NCBI GenBank assembly: GCA_002450295.1
Contig: DJYX01000067.1
Location: forward strand, 1 to 15,216
DNA length: 15,216 bases
From: Deltaproteobacteria bacterium UBA6967
Lineage (GTDB): Bacteria; SAR324; NAC60-12
Direction: 5' to 3'
Part shown: piece after piece, positions 8,814 to 15,216 of the stretch
Layout of the letters: each line of letters opens with the position of its first letter
Numbering within the stretch: the stretch's first letter is position 1
Program-made: the position numbers and the translations under genes
Notes under the pieces: generated by a model
Database searches by the model: none
What the model was told of the DNA's origin: nothing
The model's input: only the letters and a program-made list of their open reading frames with translations

Positions 8814-10201
8814 GTCAACGGACTCGTCTGGCAGCGCTGTCTTCAGATTTGGTTGGTCAGGAGATTTGTCTACGAGGTTGGCTACGAACAGTAAGAAATT
8901 CAAAGAAATTTTCTTTCCTCAATTTGAATGATGGCTCGACACAGTCAGGAATCCAAATTATTGCTGATGCAGAGTTGCCCGGTTACGAAGAGATCGCCAA
9001 ATTAACAACGGGCTCCGCGGTTGAAGTGATTGGCCAACTGGTTGAGTCTCCTGGCAAGGGACAAACTTTCGAAATACAAGCTCAGCAAATCCGAATCTAC
9101 GGCAGGTCACCGGGAGAGGACTACCCACTCCAAAAAAAAGGTCACACCCTCGAATTCCTGCGCGAAATTGCCCACCTCCGACCACGAACCAATACTTTTG
9201 GTGCTGTCTTCAGAATCAGGAATACACTTGCTGATGCGGTCCATCGTTTCTTTCAGGAACGTGGATTTCTTTACATTCACACACCAATCATCACTGCCAG
9301 CGACACAGAAGGGGCAGGGGCATTGTTTCAAGTTACGACTCTGCCACTAGATCAACGACTACCCCTAACTTCTCAGAGTAAGCCCGGCTACAGCGCTGAC
9401 TTCTTTGGTCGTCCTGTATTCTTGACAGTGTCAGGCCAGTTGAATGTAGAGGCATTCGCGTGCTCGTTTGGCGATGTCTACACCTTTGGACCAACGTTTC
9501 GTGCAGAAAATTCCAATACATCCCGGCATCTTGCAGAGTTTTGGATGATTGAGCCAGAGGTGGCTTTCTGCGAGTTGCCAGATCTGGTTCAACTAGCTAC
9601 TGACTTCCTAAAATTCCTGCTCAGCAATTGCCTCGAACGCCACTCAGAAGACTTGGCATTCCTGCAGAAGATGTATGATTCAGAGCTTTGTGCAACGTTG
9701 GAGCACATCGTTTCATCCGAATTCCAGACCGTGTCTTATACGGAAGCGGTTGAGATCCTCCAGCAATCAAAACAGCCCTTCGAGTTTCCAGTAGAATGGG
9801 GTGCAGACCTACAGTCAGAACATGAACGTTATCTGACAGAGCAGCACTATGGCTGCCCCGTCGTTTTGACAGACTACCCACGTGACATCAAAGCATTCTA
9901 TATGAAGCAGAATCCAGATGATCGCACAGTGGCGGCAATGGATGTCTTGTTTCCAAGAATTGGGGAGATCATCGGAGGTTCCCAGCGTGAAGACAACCTT
10001 GAACAATTACAAAAGCGTCTCCGCGAGTTAGATTTGCCGGAGGAAGAATATGGTTGGTATCTAGATCTGCGTCGCTACGGTTCTGTGCCTCACTCCGGTT
10101 TTGGTCTTGGCTTTGAGCGGATTGTTCAATTCGTGACAGGTATGAAGAACATCCGTGACGTGATCCCCTTCCCACGAGTGCCTGGCCATGCCGATTTCTA
10201 G
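8810..10201 (+). CDS. asnS: Asparaginyl-tRNA synthetase
   Basis: This class IIb enzyme charges tRNA-Asn with asparagine. The 463-residue length is typical (E. coli 466). An N-terminal OB-fold anticodon-binding domain (about 15-100, with [20 protein letters not shown]) is followed by the catalytic domain. Motif 1 is near 137-162, the TEGAG substrate loop near 166-170, motif 2 [21 protein letters not shown] at 230-250, and motif 3 GFGLGFER at 430-437 in the conserved [12 protein letters not shown] context. The C-terminus [14 protein letters not shown] favours AsnRS over AspRS. The start ATG overlaps the upstream stop (ATGA). Its presence suggests that the cell charges Asn directly, although a GatCAB route could coexist. 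Confidence 0.97.
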   Translation: MSQRTRLAALSSDLVGQEICLRGWLRTVRNSKKFSFLNLNDGSTQSGIQIIADAELPGYEEIAKLTTGSAVEVIGQLVESPGKGQTFEIQAQQIRIYGRSPGEDYPLQKKGHTLEFLREIAHLRPRTNTFGAVFRIRNTLADAVHRFFQERGFLYIHTPIITASDTEGAGALFQVTTLPLDQRLPLTSQSKPGYSADFFGRPVFLTVSGQLNVEAFACSFGDVYTFGPTFRAENSNTSRHLAEFWMIEPEVAFCELPDLVQLATDFLKFLLSNCLERHSEDLAFLQKMYDSELCATLEHIVSSEFQTVSYTEAVEILQQSKQPFEFPVEWGADLQSEHERYLTEQHYGCPVVLTDYPRDIKAFYMKQNPDDRTVAAMDVLFPRIGEIIGGSQREDNLEQLQKRLRELDLPEEEYGWYLDLRRYGSVPHSGFGLGFERIVQFVTGMKNIRDVIPFPRVPGHADF

Positions 10202-10207
10202 GGATTG

Positions 10208-11392
10208 ATGCGGATCCTGATCACCAGCAACGTTCGCTGGTGGAATGCGGAGGCCGCCTATGCAGCTACCCTTGCAAGAGAACTACTGAATGCTGGGCAT
10301 AAAGTTTGGGTACTGACCCTCCCCAATTCCTTGAATGAGACCAAGCTGCGTAATTGGAACCTGCCAATCATTACGGATATCCCACTTAGTTCTTCAAATC
10401 CCTGGCAACTTTGGCGGGCCTACCGACGGTTGCAATCCCTGATTGAGGAACAGCAGATTCAGATTGTCAATGCTCACCGATCTGAGGGATTCCCCCTGCT
10501 CGTGTTGCTTCGGCAACGGCTGAAAAGTTTTGCGTTAATCCGTACTCGCGGTACAACTCGACCACTTCGTGATCATTGGCTAAATCGTAAGTTACATGAG
10601 GATTGGATTGAGTCCGTGATTGTGCCTGCACAGGTGATCGCTTCCCAACTTCGCCAGATCCTCAATCTTCCATCAGAGCGTCTGCAGGTCATCTACTATC
10701 CTGTTAACCCAAGTTCGATTGATTCACAGGGAGAAAGTGAAGCTCAACAATCTCGATTAGAGTGTCTTGATCGATTAGGTATCCCAAGGCAATGTCGAGT
10801 CATTGGTATTGTCGGGCGTATTCGGCCAGTCAAGGGGCAAAGGATTCTTCTAAAAAGTTTTGCTACACTAAGAAAGCGTTTCCCAGACATAGTGCTGCTG
10901 ATGCTCTATCGAGACACGAATGAGACGGAGGCAGAATGGCAAGGGCTTTTGCAAGATTTGGTTGAATCGAATCTCCAGCAGAGCGTCTACTTGTATGGTT
11001 ATCGCGAGGATGTTCTGGAAATTATGCGTCACACTGACATTGGTGTAGTAAGCTCTGTTGATTCTGAAGTGATTTGTCGTGTGGCTGTTGAATTTTTCTC
11101 TGTAGGGAAGCCTGTGATTGCTTTTCCTACCGGAGCTCTACCTGAGATCATTCAGGATGGTGTCACAGGCCGGATCGCGAAAGACAAGAGTGCTGAAGCC
11201 CTGGCCGAAATTCTGGAGTGGATGCTAGAAAGTCCAGAACGCATTTCAGAGTTCGGTAAGAATGCCCGTCAGCAGTCTTTGGAACGTTTTGATCCGAATA
11301 AATTGCTAGAGCAGACATTGTCAGTTTACGAGCAAAGCTGGCAACACTTACAGTCCCAACTGGTAACAGGAGAGGCAAATGTTCGGCCGTAA
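10208..11392 (+). CDS. Glycosyltransferase, GT4-like (GT-B fold)
   Basis: This is probably a cytoplasmic or membrane-associated enzyme that transfers a sugar from a nucleotide donor, as in LPS core, O-antigen or other glycan assembly. Counting from the ATG at 10208 the product has 394 residues, typical of GT4. The N-terminal acceptor domain begins MRILITSNVRWWNAEAAYAA. The donor domain starts near 197 with VIGIVGRIRPVKGQ, in which Arg204 and Lys209 are the usual phosphate-binding basic residues. It continues to SEVICRVAVEFFSVGKPVIA, where Glu287 and Glu295 form the E-x7-E motif. A TTG at 10205 could also start the frame, but the ATG after TAGGGA is preferred. It begins seven bases after the asnS stop and overlaps the next gene by 14 bases. 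Donor and acceptor cannot be told from the sequence, and no other glycan genes adjoin it. Confidence 0.88.
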   Translation: MRILITSNVRWWNAEAAYAATLARELLNAGHKVWVLTLPNSLNETKLRNWNLPIITDIPLSSSNPWQLWRAYRRLQSLIEEQQIQIVNAHRSEGFPLLVLLRQRLKSFALIRTRGTTRPLRDHWLNRKLHEDWIESVIVPAQVIASQLRQILNLPSERLQVIYYPVNPSSIDSQGESEAQQSRLECLDRLGIPRQCRVIGIVGRIRPVKGQRILLKSFATLRKRFPDIVLLMLYRDTNETEAEWQGLLQDLVESNLQQSVYLYGYREDVLEIMRHTDIGVVSSVDSEVICRVAVEFFSVGKPVIAFPTGALPEIIQDGVTGRIAKDKSAEALAEILEWMLESPERISEFGKNARQQSLERFDPNKLLEQTLSVYEQSWQHLQSQLVTGEANVRP

Positions 11393-11648
11393 ATCCACAG
11401 AACGTGGTTTCCCAAAGCACGAGGAAATTGTTCTGCACAAGGTCATGGAACAAGTGGAGAAGGTGCTGCGTCAGATGCAAACGGAGGGAAAAGACCTGAC
11501 TCGGGTGCGTATCAAACGATTCCAAAAGACACATCATGTAAGCTGCCGCTGTCAGCAATGCAAGTCGGCAGAGGAAAAAAAAGATCCGCGTTTACGAGGA
11601 CTCTTGGAGGATGGTTTTAAAGTCTATCTTGACAAGACGCGCGAGTGA
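11379..11648 (+). CDS. Small hypothetical protein with C-x-C-x2-C motif
   Basis: This 89-residue protein is not recognised. It begins MFGRKSTERGFPKHEE, followed by a predicted helix (about 14-36). The segment THHVSCRCQQCKSAEEKKD carries Cys56, Cys58 and Cys61 beside His52-His53, which could bind a metal such as zinc. The C-terminus (RLRGLLEDGFKVYLDKTRE) is compact and charged, and there is no signal peptide or membrane segment. A strong AGGAGAG site lies within the end of the glycosyltransferase gene, which it overlaps by 14 bases, and its stop overlaps the prmA start (GTGA). This packing, with translation signals on both sides, argues for a real expressed gene. A role beside PrmA or the ribosome is inference from position only. 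Confidence 0.85.
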   Translation: MFGRKSTERGFPKHEEIVLHKVMEQVEKVLRQMQTEGKDLTRVRIKRFQKTHHVSCRCQQCKSAEEKKDPRLRGLLEDGFKVYLDKTRE

Positions 11649-12529
11649 CTAGTTTGGAGAACTACCAGGAAGGTGTATTCAGCATGGCAGAAGAACTAGC
11701 AGATCTCTGGACAGGCTTTTGCTTTGAACAGGGGGCAGCAGGCTGTGAGATTCTTCAAGAAGCTGATGGCGAACAAAGACTGAAATGCTACCTGACCGAA
11801 CCACAAAAACTTGATGAGTGGATTTCTCGTTTTCGGAACGAGTATCCAAAAGCAGTTGGAAAACTAGAGTTAGTGGAGCATCGACTCTGCCCAAATGAAA
11901 ATTGGCGTTTAGGTTGGCATGATCATTTTCAGCCTGTAGAAATCGGTCGAACTCTATTGATTGCACCTGTCTGGTACGAAAAAGACCTGCCTGAGAATCG
12001 TCAGGTAATCTGGCTGGAGCCAGGACAAGCGTTTGGAACAGGAACCCACGTCTCCACTCGCTTGGCACTAGAGATGCTCGAACTGGTTATTTTGCAGGAA
12101 GCTCAGGTGCCGGCCAGTCTTGTTGATGTGGGTACAGGGTCGGGCATTCTTGGTTTGGCTGCGACTCGTCTTGGAATTTCAAAAATTGTAGCTTGTGACA
12201 ATGATCCGGTAGTCCTGCCAGAGGCCCTTCACAATTTTGAATTGAATCAGCAGGAGCAATGTTTTTGGGGTGTCGTTGGTACGGCCAACGTTATTGACGA
12301 ACCGGGGCCACTGGTAATCAGCAATATGTTGTTAGAGGAACTAAAATCTGCGGTGGTAGATTTGGCAAGATTGACAGCTGCTGGTGGAACCCTGATTTGT
12401 AGCGGTCTTCTGATAGAGCAGGAGGTACCGCTCGCAACTGCCTTAGCGAAATATGGACTGTGTATTTGTGCTTCGACAGAGGCAGAAGGTTGGAGCGCCT
12501 TTGCTTTCCGGGAAGCTGGCAAGTTCTAA
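11645..12529 (+). CDS. prmA: Ribosomal protein L11 methyltransferase PrmA
   Basis: PrmA uses S-adenosylmethionine to methylate amino groups of ribosomal protein L11. The 294-residue length is normal (E. coli 293). The N-terminal substrate-recognition domain spans about 1-95. The linker and catalytic entrance hold the typical WLEPGQAFGTGTHVSTRLAL at 123-142. The SAM-binding motif I LVDVGTGSGILGLAA is at 159-173, with an acidic CDND at 184-187. The motif IV region reads SNMLLEEL near 226-233, somewhat different from the more usual N-[IL]-L-A form. The start is a GTG at 11645 overlapping the previous stop. An in-frame ATG at 11684 (residue 14) with AAGGTG upstream is an alternative, but the first 13 residues fit the expected N-terminal strand. 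It appears to be the last gene of the long lon-thrS run. Confidence 0.93.
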   Translation: MTSLENYQEGVFSMAEELADLWTGFCFEQGAAGCEILQEADGEQRLKCYLTEPQKLDEWISRFRNEYPKAVGKLELVEHRLCPNENWRLGWHDHFQPVEIGRTLLIAPVWYEKDLPENRQVIWLEPGQAFGTGTHVSTRLALEMLELVILQEAQVPASLVDVGTGSGILGLAATRLGISKIVACDNDPVVLPEALHNFELNQQEQCFWGVVGTANVIDEPGPLVISNMLLEELKSAVVDLARLTAAGGTLICSGLLIEQEVPLATALAKYGLCICASTEAEGWSAFAFREAGKF

Positions 12530-12660
12530 GGTTATACAGCTTTTTCTTTGCGTCTCCCCAAAGATGGGGTTACTCTTGCTCAACTTAAAAAATTGTTGTT
12601 TGCTATGAGCTTTGCGGCTCATAGATGCTTATTCTGTAATCACGAAAGGAGAGAAATCCC
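12530..12660 (+). other. Intergenic region with perfect hairpin (12603-12624)
   Basis: This 131-base gap separates prmA from the TerB/DUF2225-like gene. CTATGAGC (12603-12610) and GCTCATAG (12617-12624) form a perfect 8-base stem with a six-base TTTGCG loop. It is followed by ATGCTTATTC, which is T-rich but not a clean U tract. A weaker CCCC/GGGG pair lies at 12556-12569. The hairpin may end the upstream operon or fold in the leader of the next gene. A strong AAAGGAGA ribosome site follows near 12643-12650. I found no convincing promoter, though one is expected here if the operon ends. Confidence 0.5.
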
Positions 12661-14181
12661 ATGGAATTGCCTAACACCGAAGCCATGTCCATCGAGGAGA
12701 AAATTTGGTTTGCACGGGCTATTGCCGGCATGATTGTGGCCGATGGTCGAGTTGATGACTCAGAACTCGAATTTCTCAAGGAGGCTATTTCTTTTCTAGA
12801 AGATCGTGATCAGGTAAACGGCATCATGGCTGTTGTGCGCCAAGGCAAGACTCCATCGCTGGAAGCGCGAAAAATTGATCCTAAGCAATCATTCATTATC
12901 CTCAAGTATCTTGCGGAGTTGATGGTTGTAGATGGGAAAATGTCAGAGACAGAGATCACCTTTTTCGTCTATGCGGGCGGTCTGTTGGGCTTCACCAGCA
13001 ATATCCTCACAAAGCTATGGAAGACAGCAAGGTCAATGCTGGAAGCAACCAAACCACTGGCAAAAATCTCTGCTGGTAAGAATGCCTCTCTAGTACGACT
13101 CACTTCGCTCTCAGAGTCCCGTTGTACTTTCCGGAACCCTCGGGCGATGGTTCCCAATATGCCGGTCTATATCCAGATTTCTAAATCAGGTTCAGAGGAA
13201 GAATTCTATGATCGTGTTGAAGGCAGGGTGACCGGACAACGCCAGGAAAAGTGGGATGAGAAGAGCGTCTCGATTCGTGTGGACATCGTCCAGCGACTGG
13301 GGGACCAACACGGTATTCTTCAAATCCTCTTCCCAGATCGTTATGAGGTCACAACAGTTAATGATCGGCTCACACCGAAGAAATCCTCACTGACTGGACG
13401 TATCGTTAACTGTTTTGCTTGCGGCAATGATGCTGTTCATTTTTGGTCTTTGCGTGCCAGGAGCATGATTACCAAGCAGAATATTTTTGGGATTCCAAAG
13501 TACCTAAGCCCTTCCGGATCGATGGATTTCTGCGATTTTAATTTGCTGGACGTGACGAGTTGTACTAGCTGCGGATTCTCTACCAATATTTTGGAGAATT
13601 TCCGCTCACAGTCTAACCGGAACGCTCCCTTCAACGTAGAACAGTTTCAGGAAGGATGGGAAGATCGAATGCAGAGCTTGCGAGAGAAAATTAAAGATCC
13701 AGCAGCATTCATCAGTGAAGAACGAGATCTTGAGATGGCATTGCTCAGCTATGATTTAGCGATAGAGACCCATAAACGATTGTCGGAGGTTGCAGACACA
13801 CCGTATGCCAACGTGCGTAAAATGGCCTCACTGAATATGGTGAAAGCTGAAATGCTCTCGGAGGCAGGTCGAATCGATGAAGCCAAGTCAGCACTGAAGA
13901 AAGTCATTGAATGGCTCGAACCAATTTTTGAACAACTGGATAAGGTCGAGATCATCAAGGCTTGTCTACTGCTCTTTAGGCTCAAAGTGTATTTCAAAGA
14001 CTTCCAGGGAGCTGGAGGACTGATGAAGTTCATGGATAACTATGACACCGAAGGAAAATTGGATCAGGAATCTGAAGAGTTTAAGGTGCTTTCTGTATCG
14101 CAGCAGGCGTTAAAGAAGTGCTATGATGATCGTGAAGAGTACTCCGAAGAAAAACTGAAAACTTTCCATTTGCCTGAGTAA
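12661..14181 (+). CDS. TerB-like / DUF2225-like zinc-ribbon / helical multidomain protein
   Basis: Function unknown. The 506-residue protein has an N-terminal TerB-like helical part (about 9-125) with two related acidic motifs, VADGRVDDSELEFL (26-39) and VVDGKMSETEITFF (89-102), like the metal-binding helices of TerB proteins. Residues 145-235 look like a beta-rich domain, possibly PilZ-like but unproven. A zinc-ribbon-like segment follows with Cys251-x2-Cys254 and Cys301-x2-Cys304, enclosing LRARSMITKQNIFGIPKYLSP and resembling DUF2225 proteins. The C-terminal 320-500 is helical and TPR-like. There is no signal peptide or membrane segment, so it is probably cytoplasmic. The ATG at 12661 has a strong AAAGGAGA site. 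Only 31 bases separate it from the next gene, so the two may be cotranscribed. The domain names are my reading of motifs and need profile searches. Confidence 0.9.
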   Translation: MELPNTEAMSIEEKIWFARAIAGMIVADGRVDDSELEFLKEAISFLEDRDQVNGIMAVVRQGKTPSLEARKIDPKQSFIILKYLAELMVVDGKMSETEITFFVYAGGLLGFTSNILTKLWKTARSMLEATKPLAKISAGKNASLVRLTSLSESRCTFRNPRAMVPNMPVYIQISKSGSEEEFYDRVEGRVTGQRQEKWDEKSVSIRVDIVQRLGDQHGILQILFPDRYEVTTVNDRLTPKKSSLTGRIVNCFACGNDAVHFWSLRARSMITKQNIFGIPKYLSPSGSMDFCDFNLLDVTSCTSCGFSTNILENFRSQSNRNAPFNVEQFQEGWEDRMQSLREKIKDPAAFISEERDLEMALLSYDLAIETHKRLSEVADTPYANVRKMASLNMVKAEMLSEAGRIDEAKSALKKVIEWLEPIFEQLDKVEIIKACLLLFRLKVYFKDFQGAGGLMKFMDNYDTEGKLDQESEEFKVLSVSQQALKKCYDDREEYSEEKLKTFHLPE

Positions 14182-14212
14182 GTCCTACCTACGAAGACAC
14201 TTCTCTTCTTAC

Positions 14213-14896
14213 ATGTATTTCTCCCGAAAGCTTCGCCTTCTGCTTTTGCTAGTGGGAGGCCTGGGCTTTTTCCTACTGCCTGTCCAACCAGTTTGTGCTC
14301 AAGTCTTCGAAGATGCCTGGGGGTTGTTGCTGTTCAAGGGACAGACAGCTCAAAGCAACCTAGATGATATCGGCTTGATCAACTATACGGACTCACATGA
14401 TCCTTCCAAAGCTCTGGATTTGGCGTACCCAAACACAGATGAGCTAGTTTATGGAGTGGAAGTCGCACGTCGAATATCAAGGAAGCTTTGGTGGTTCCAT
14501 TATTTGGAACCTTACGTTACGGAATTAGAAGCTGCCCTGAGCATCAACTATCGAGAAAGTCAAACGAAGGTGATCAACGAGATTGGCCCTTCTGTAATAT
14601 TCCGATGGAAGAACTTTCGATGGGATCGCTATGTGAAGACCACAATTGGCTTTGCTGAGGGAGTCTCTTACGCTTCCAAGATCCCAGATCAAGAGCGAAC
14701 CGAAGGCAGATCCTCCAAACACTTTATGAATTTGCTGACGCTGGATATCACTTTAGCTCCGCCACAACTTCCAGAAGCAGAGTTGTCATTCCGGATTCAT
14801 CATCGCTCTGCTGGGTATGGTCTGTACGGTGTTCGCAACACTAGCTCTAACATACTTGGGGTGGGTCTACGCTATCGCTGGGGAACAGCTTTGTGA
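14213..14896 (+). CDS. Secreted outer-membrane beta-barrel protein, PagL/acyloxyacyl hydrolase-like
   Basis: The 227-residue protein has a signal peptide (MYFSRKLRLLLLLVGGLGFF..., likely cut after VCA at residue 29) and a body of amphipathic strands ending LGVGLRYRW, as in small outer-membrane barrels. The segments GPSVIFRWKNFRWDRY (125-140), GFAEGVSYAS (146-155), and ELSFRIHHRSAGYGLYG (190-206) resemble the lipid A 3-O-deacylase (PagL) family. His197 and Ser199 form the H-x-S pair of the PagL active site. The acidic residue that PagL has about 12 residues later is not seen (Ser211 there), so lipid A deacylase activity is uncertain. No strong ribosome site precedes the ATG at 14213. It follows the TerB/DUF2225-like gene by 31 bases and is probably cotranscribed. 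Confidence 0.82.
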   Translation: MYFSRKLRLLLLLVGGLGFFLLPVQPVCAQVFEDAWGLLLFKGQTAQSNLDDIGLINYTDSHDPSKALDLAYPNTDELVYGVEVARRISRKLWWFHYLEPYVTELEAALSINYRESQTKVINEIGPSVIFRWKNFRWDRYVKTTIGFAEGVSYASKIPDQERTEGRSSKHFMNLLTLDITLAPPQLPEAELSFRIHHRSAGYGLYGVRNTSSNILGVGLRYRWGTAL

Positions 14897-15031
14897 AAGC
14901 TTTGGAAAGAGAGGCCTGGCCCAGTTAGTCTTTAGTGTGGTCTGCTGGCAGATTTGTTAAATTATTTGGCACTGGCCTATTCTTTTTGATTAGATATATG
15001 AAATTCAAAAAGTAGAGAGATGAGTCGGTAT
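14897..15031. other. Intergenic region between convergent genes
   Basis: This 135-base stretch lies between the barrel-protein stop and the stop of the minus-strand small reading frame. It is AT-rich in its second half. An 8-base pair, CTTTTTGA (14982-14989) and TCAAAAAG (15005-15012), could form a weak stem usable on either strand as a terminator, but it is mostly A-T pairs and not followed by a T run. I see no gene in it. Confidence 0.35.
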
Positions 15032-15187
15032 TTAGAAAGTTTGCCTCGGCAGAATTGAAGAAGTAGTCGCATATCGATGATAGTAGGGGACCATGGCTGC
15101 ACCGAGCGCATGAACATCACTCCGATTTTCTCCCTCCAGCAACTTAGGAAGATCCTGACCCGGATCTAGTTGGTGCTCTTGTTCCAT
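15032..15187 (-). CDS. Candidate small protein (51 residues), unknown
   Basis: A complete minus-strand reading frame runs from ATG at 15187 to TAA at 15032. The product begins MEQEHQLDPGQDLPKLLEGE and ends with YYHRYATTSSILPRQTF. It is acidic at the start and Tyr/His/Thr/Ser-rich at the end, without a signal peptide or membrane segment. A GGAGGT Shine-Dalgarno sequence lies four bases before the ATG, the best ribosome site in the window, and this is the main reason for calling it. It is convergent with the barrel-protein gene. A promoter would lie at or beyond the window edge. No family is recognised, and a chance frame remains possible. Confidence 0.5.
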   Translation of the reverse strand: MEQEHQLDPGQDLPKLLEGENRSDVHALGAAMVPYYHRYATTSSILPRQTF

Positions 15188-15216
15188 TATGACCTCCATC
15201 CGCTGAATAAAATACT

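Noticed and set aside
11163..11558. Minus-strand 131-codon frame across the glycosyltransferase end and the small Cys gene
   Set aside because: It overlaps two supported plus-strand genes that have good translation signals, so it is an antisense shadow.
12556..12569. CCCC-N6-GGGG stem as terminator of prmA
   Set aside because: Four base pairs only and no following T run, so too weak to call.
12612..12640. TTGCGG-N17-TGTAAT as promoter for the 506-residue gene
   Set aside because: The implied transcription start would fall inside the ribosome binding site, so a leader could not form properly, and the -35 is poor.
12548..12733. Plus-strand 61-codon frame in the prmA to TerB/DUF2225-like gap
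   Set aside because: It has no ribosome site, runs into the next gene in another frame and contains the hairpin.
14982..15012. CTTTTTGA/TCAAAAAG stem as a strong bidirectional terminator
   Set aside because: The stem is nearly all A-T pairs with a 15-base loop and no T tract after it; kept only as a note in the intergenic entry.

Overview
The window looks like chromosomal housekeeping DNA of a Gram-negative bacterium. It encodes a periplasmic binding protein with a cleavable signal peptide and a probable outer-membrane beta-barrel, and the GroES, Lon and aminoacyl-tRNA synthetases are of ordinary bacterial type. GroES resembles deltaproteobacterial versions. A deltaproteobacterial or SAR324-like host is a hunch only, not shown by the sequence. 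I saw no mobile elements, CRISPR arrays, tRNA or rRNA genes.

Left part (1-2846), minus strand: the 5' part of groEL (cut by the window edge), groES, their promoter, and a complete yejA-like gene for a peptide/microcin C-type ABC transporter binding protein. The groES promoter lies between two CIRCE (HrcA operator) elements, a clear sign of heat-shock repression by HrcA. The yejA-like gene has no transporter permease or ATPase genes beside it here.

Middle part (2847-12529), plus strand: a 190-base divergent intergenic region, then a long run of closely packed genes: lon, thrS, an unknown 450-residue membrane protein, asnS, a GT4-like glycosyltransferase, an unknown 89-residue Cys-containing protein and prmA (ribosomal protein L11 methyltransferase). 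Gaps within the run are at most 48 bases and several genes overlap (ATGA, 14 bases, GTGA). It therefore probably behaves as one operon joining protein quality control, tRNA charging and ribosome modification to envelope sugar transfer. The two unknown proteins inside it are the best candidates for undescribed function.

Right part (12530-15216): a hairpin-containing intergenic region, then a 506-residue protein joining a TerB-like N-terminus, a DUF2225-like zinc-ribbon segment and a helical C-terminus. It is followed by a secreted 227-residue beta-barrel protein resembling the PagL/acyloxyacyl hydrolase family. At the far edge, on the minus strand, is a 51-codon reading frame with a very good Shine-Dalgarno sequence, which may be a small-protein gene.

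No obvious mobile, defence or biosynthetic system is present. The points of interest are the doubled CIRCE arrangement, the unknown genes embedded in a translation operon, the TerB/DUF2225 fusion and the candidate small protein.
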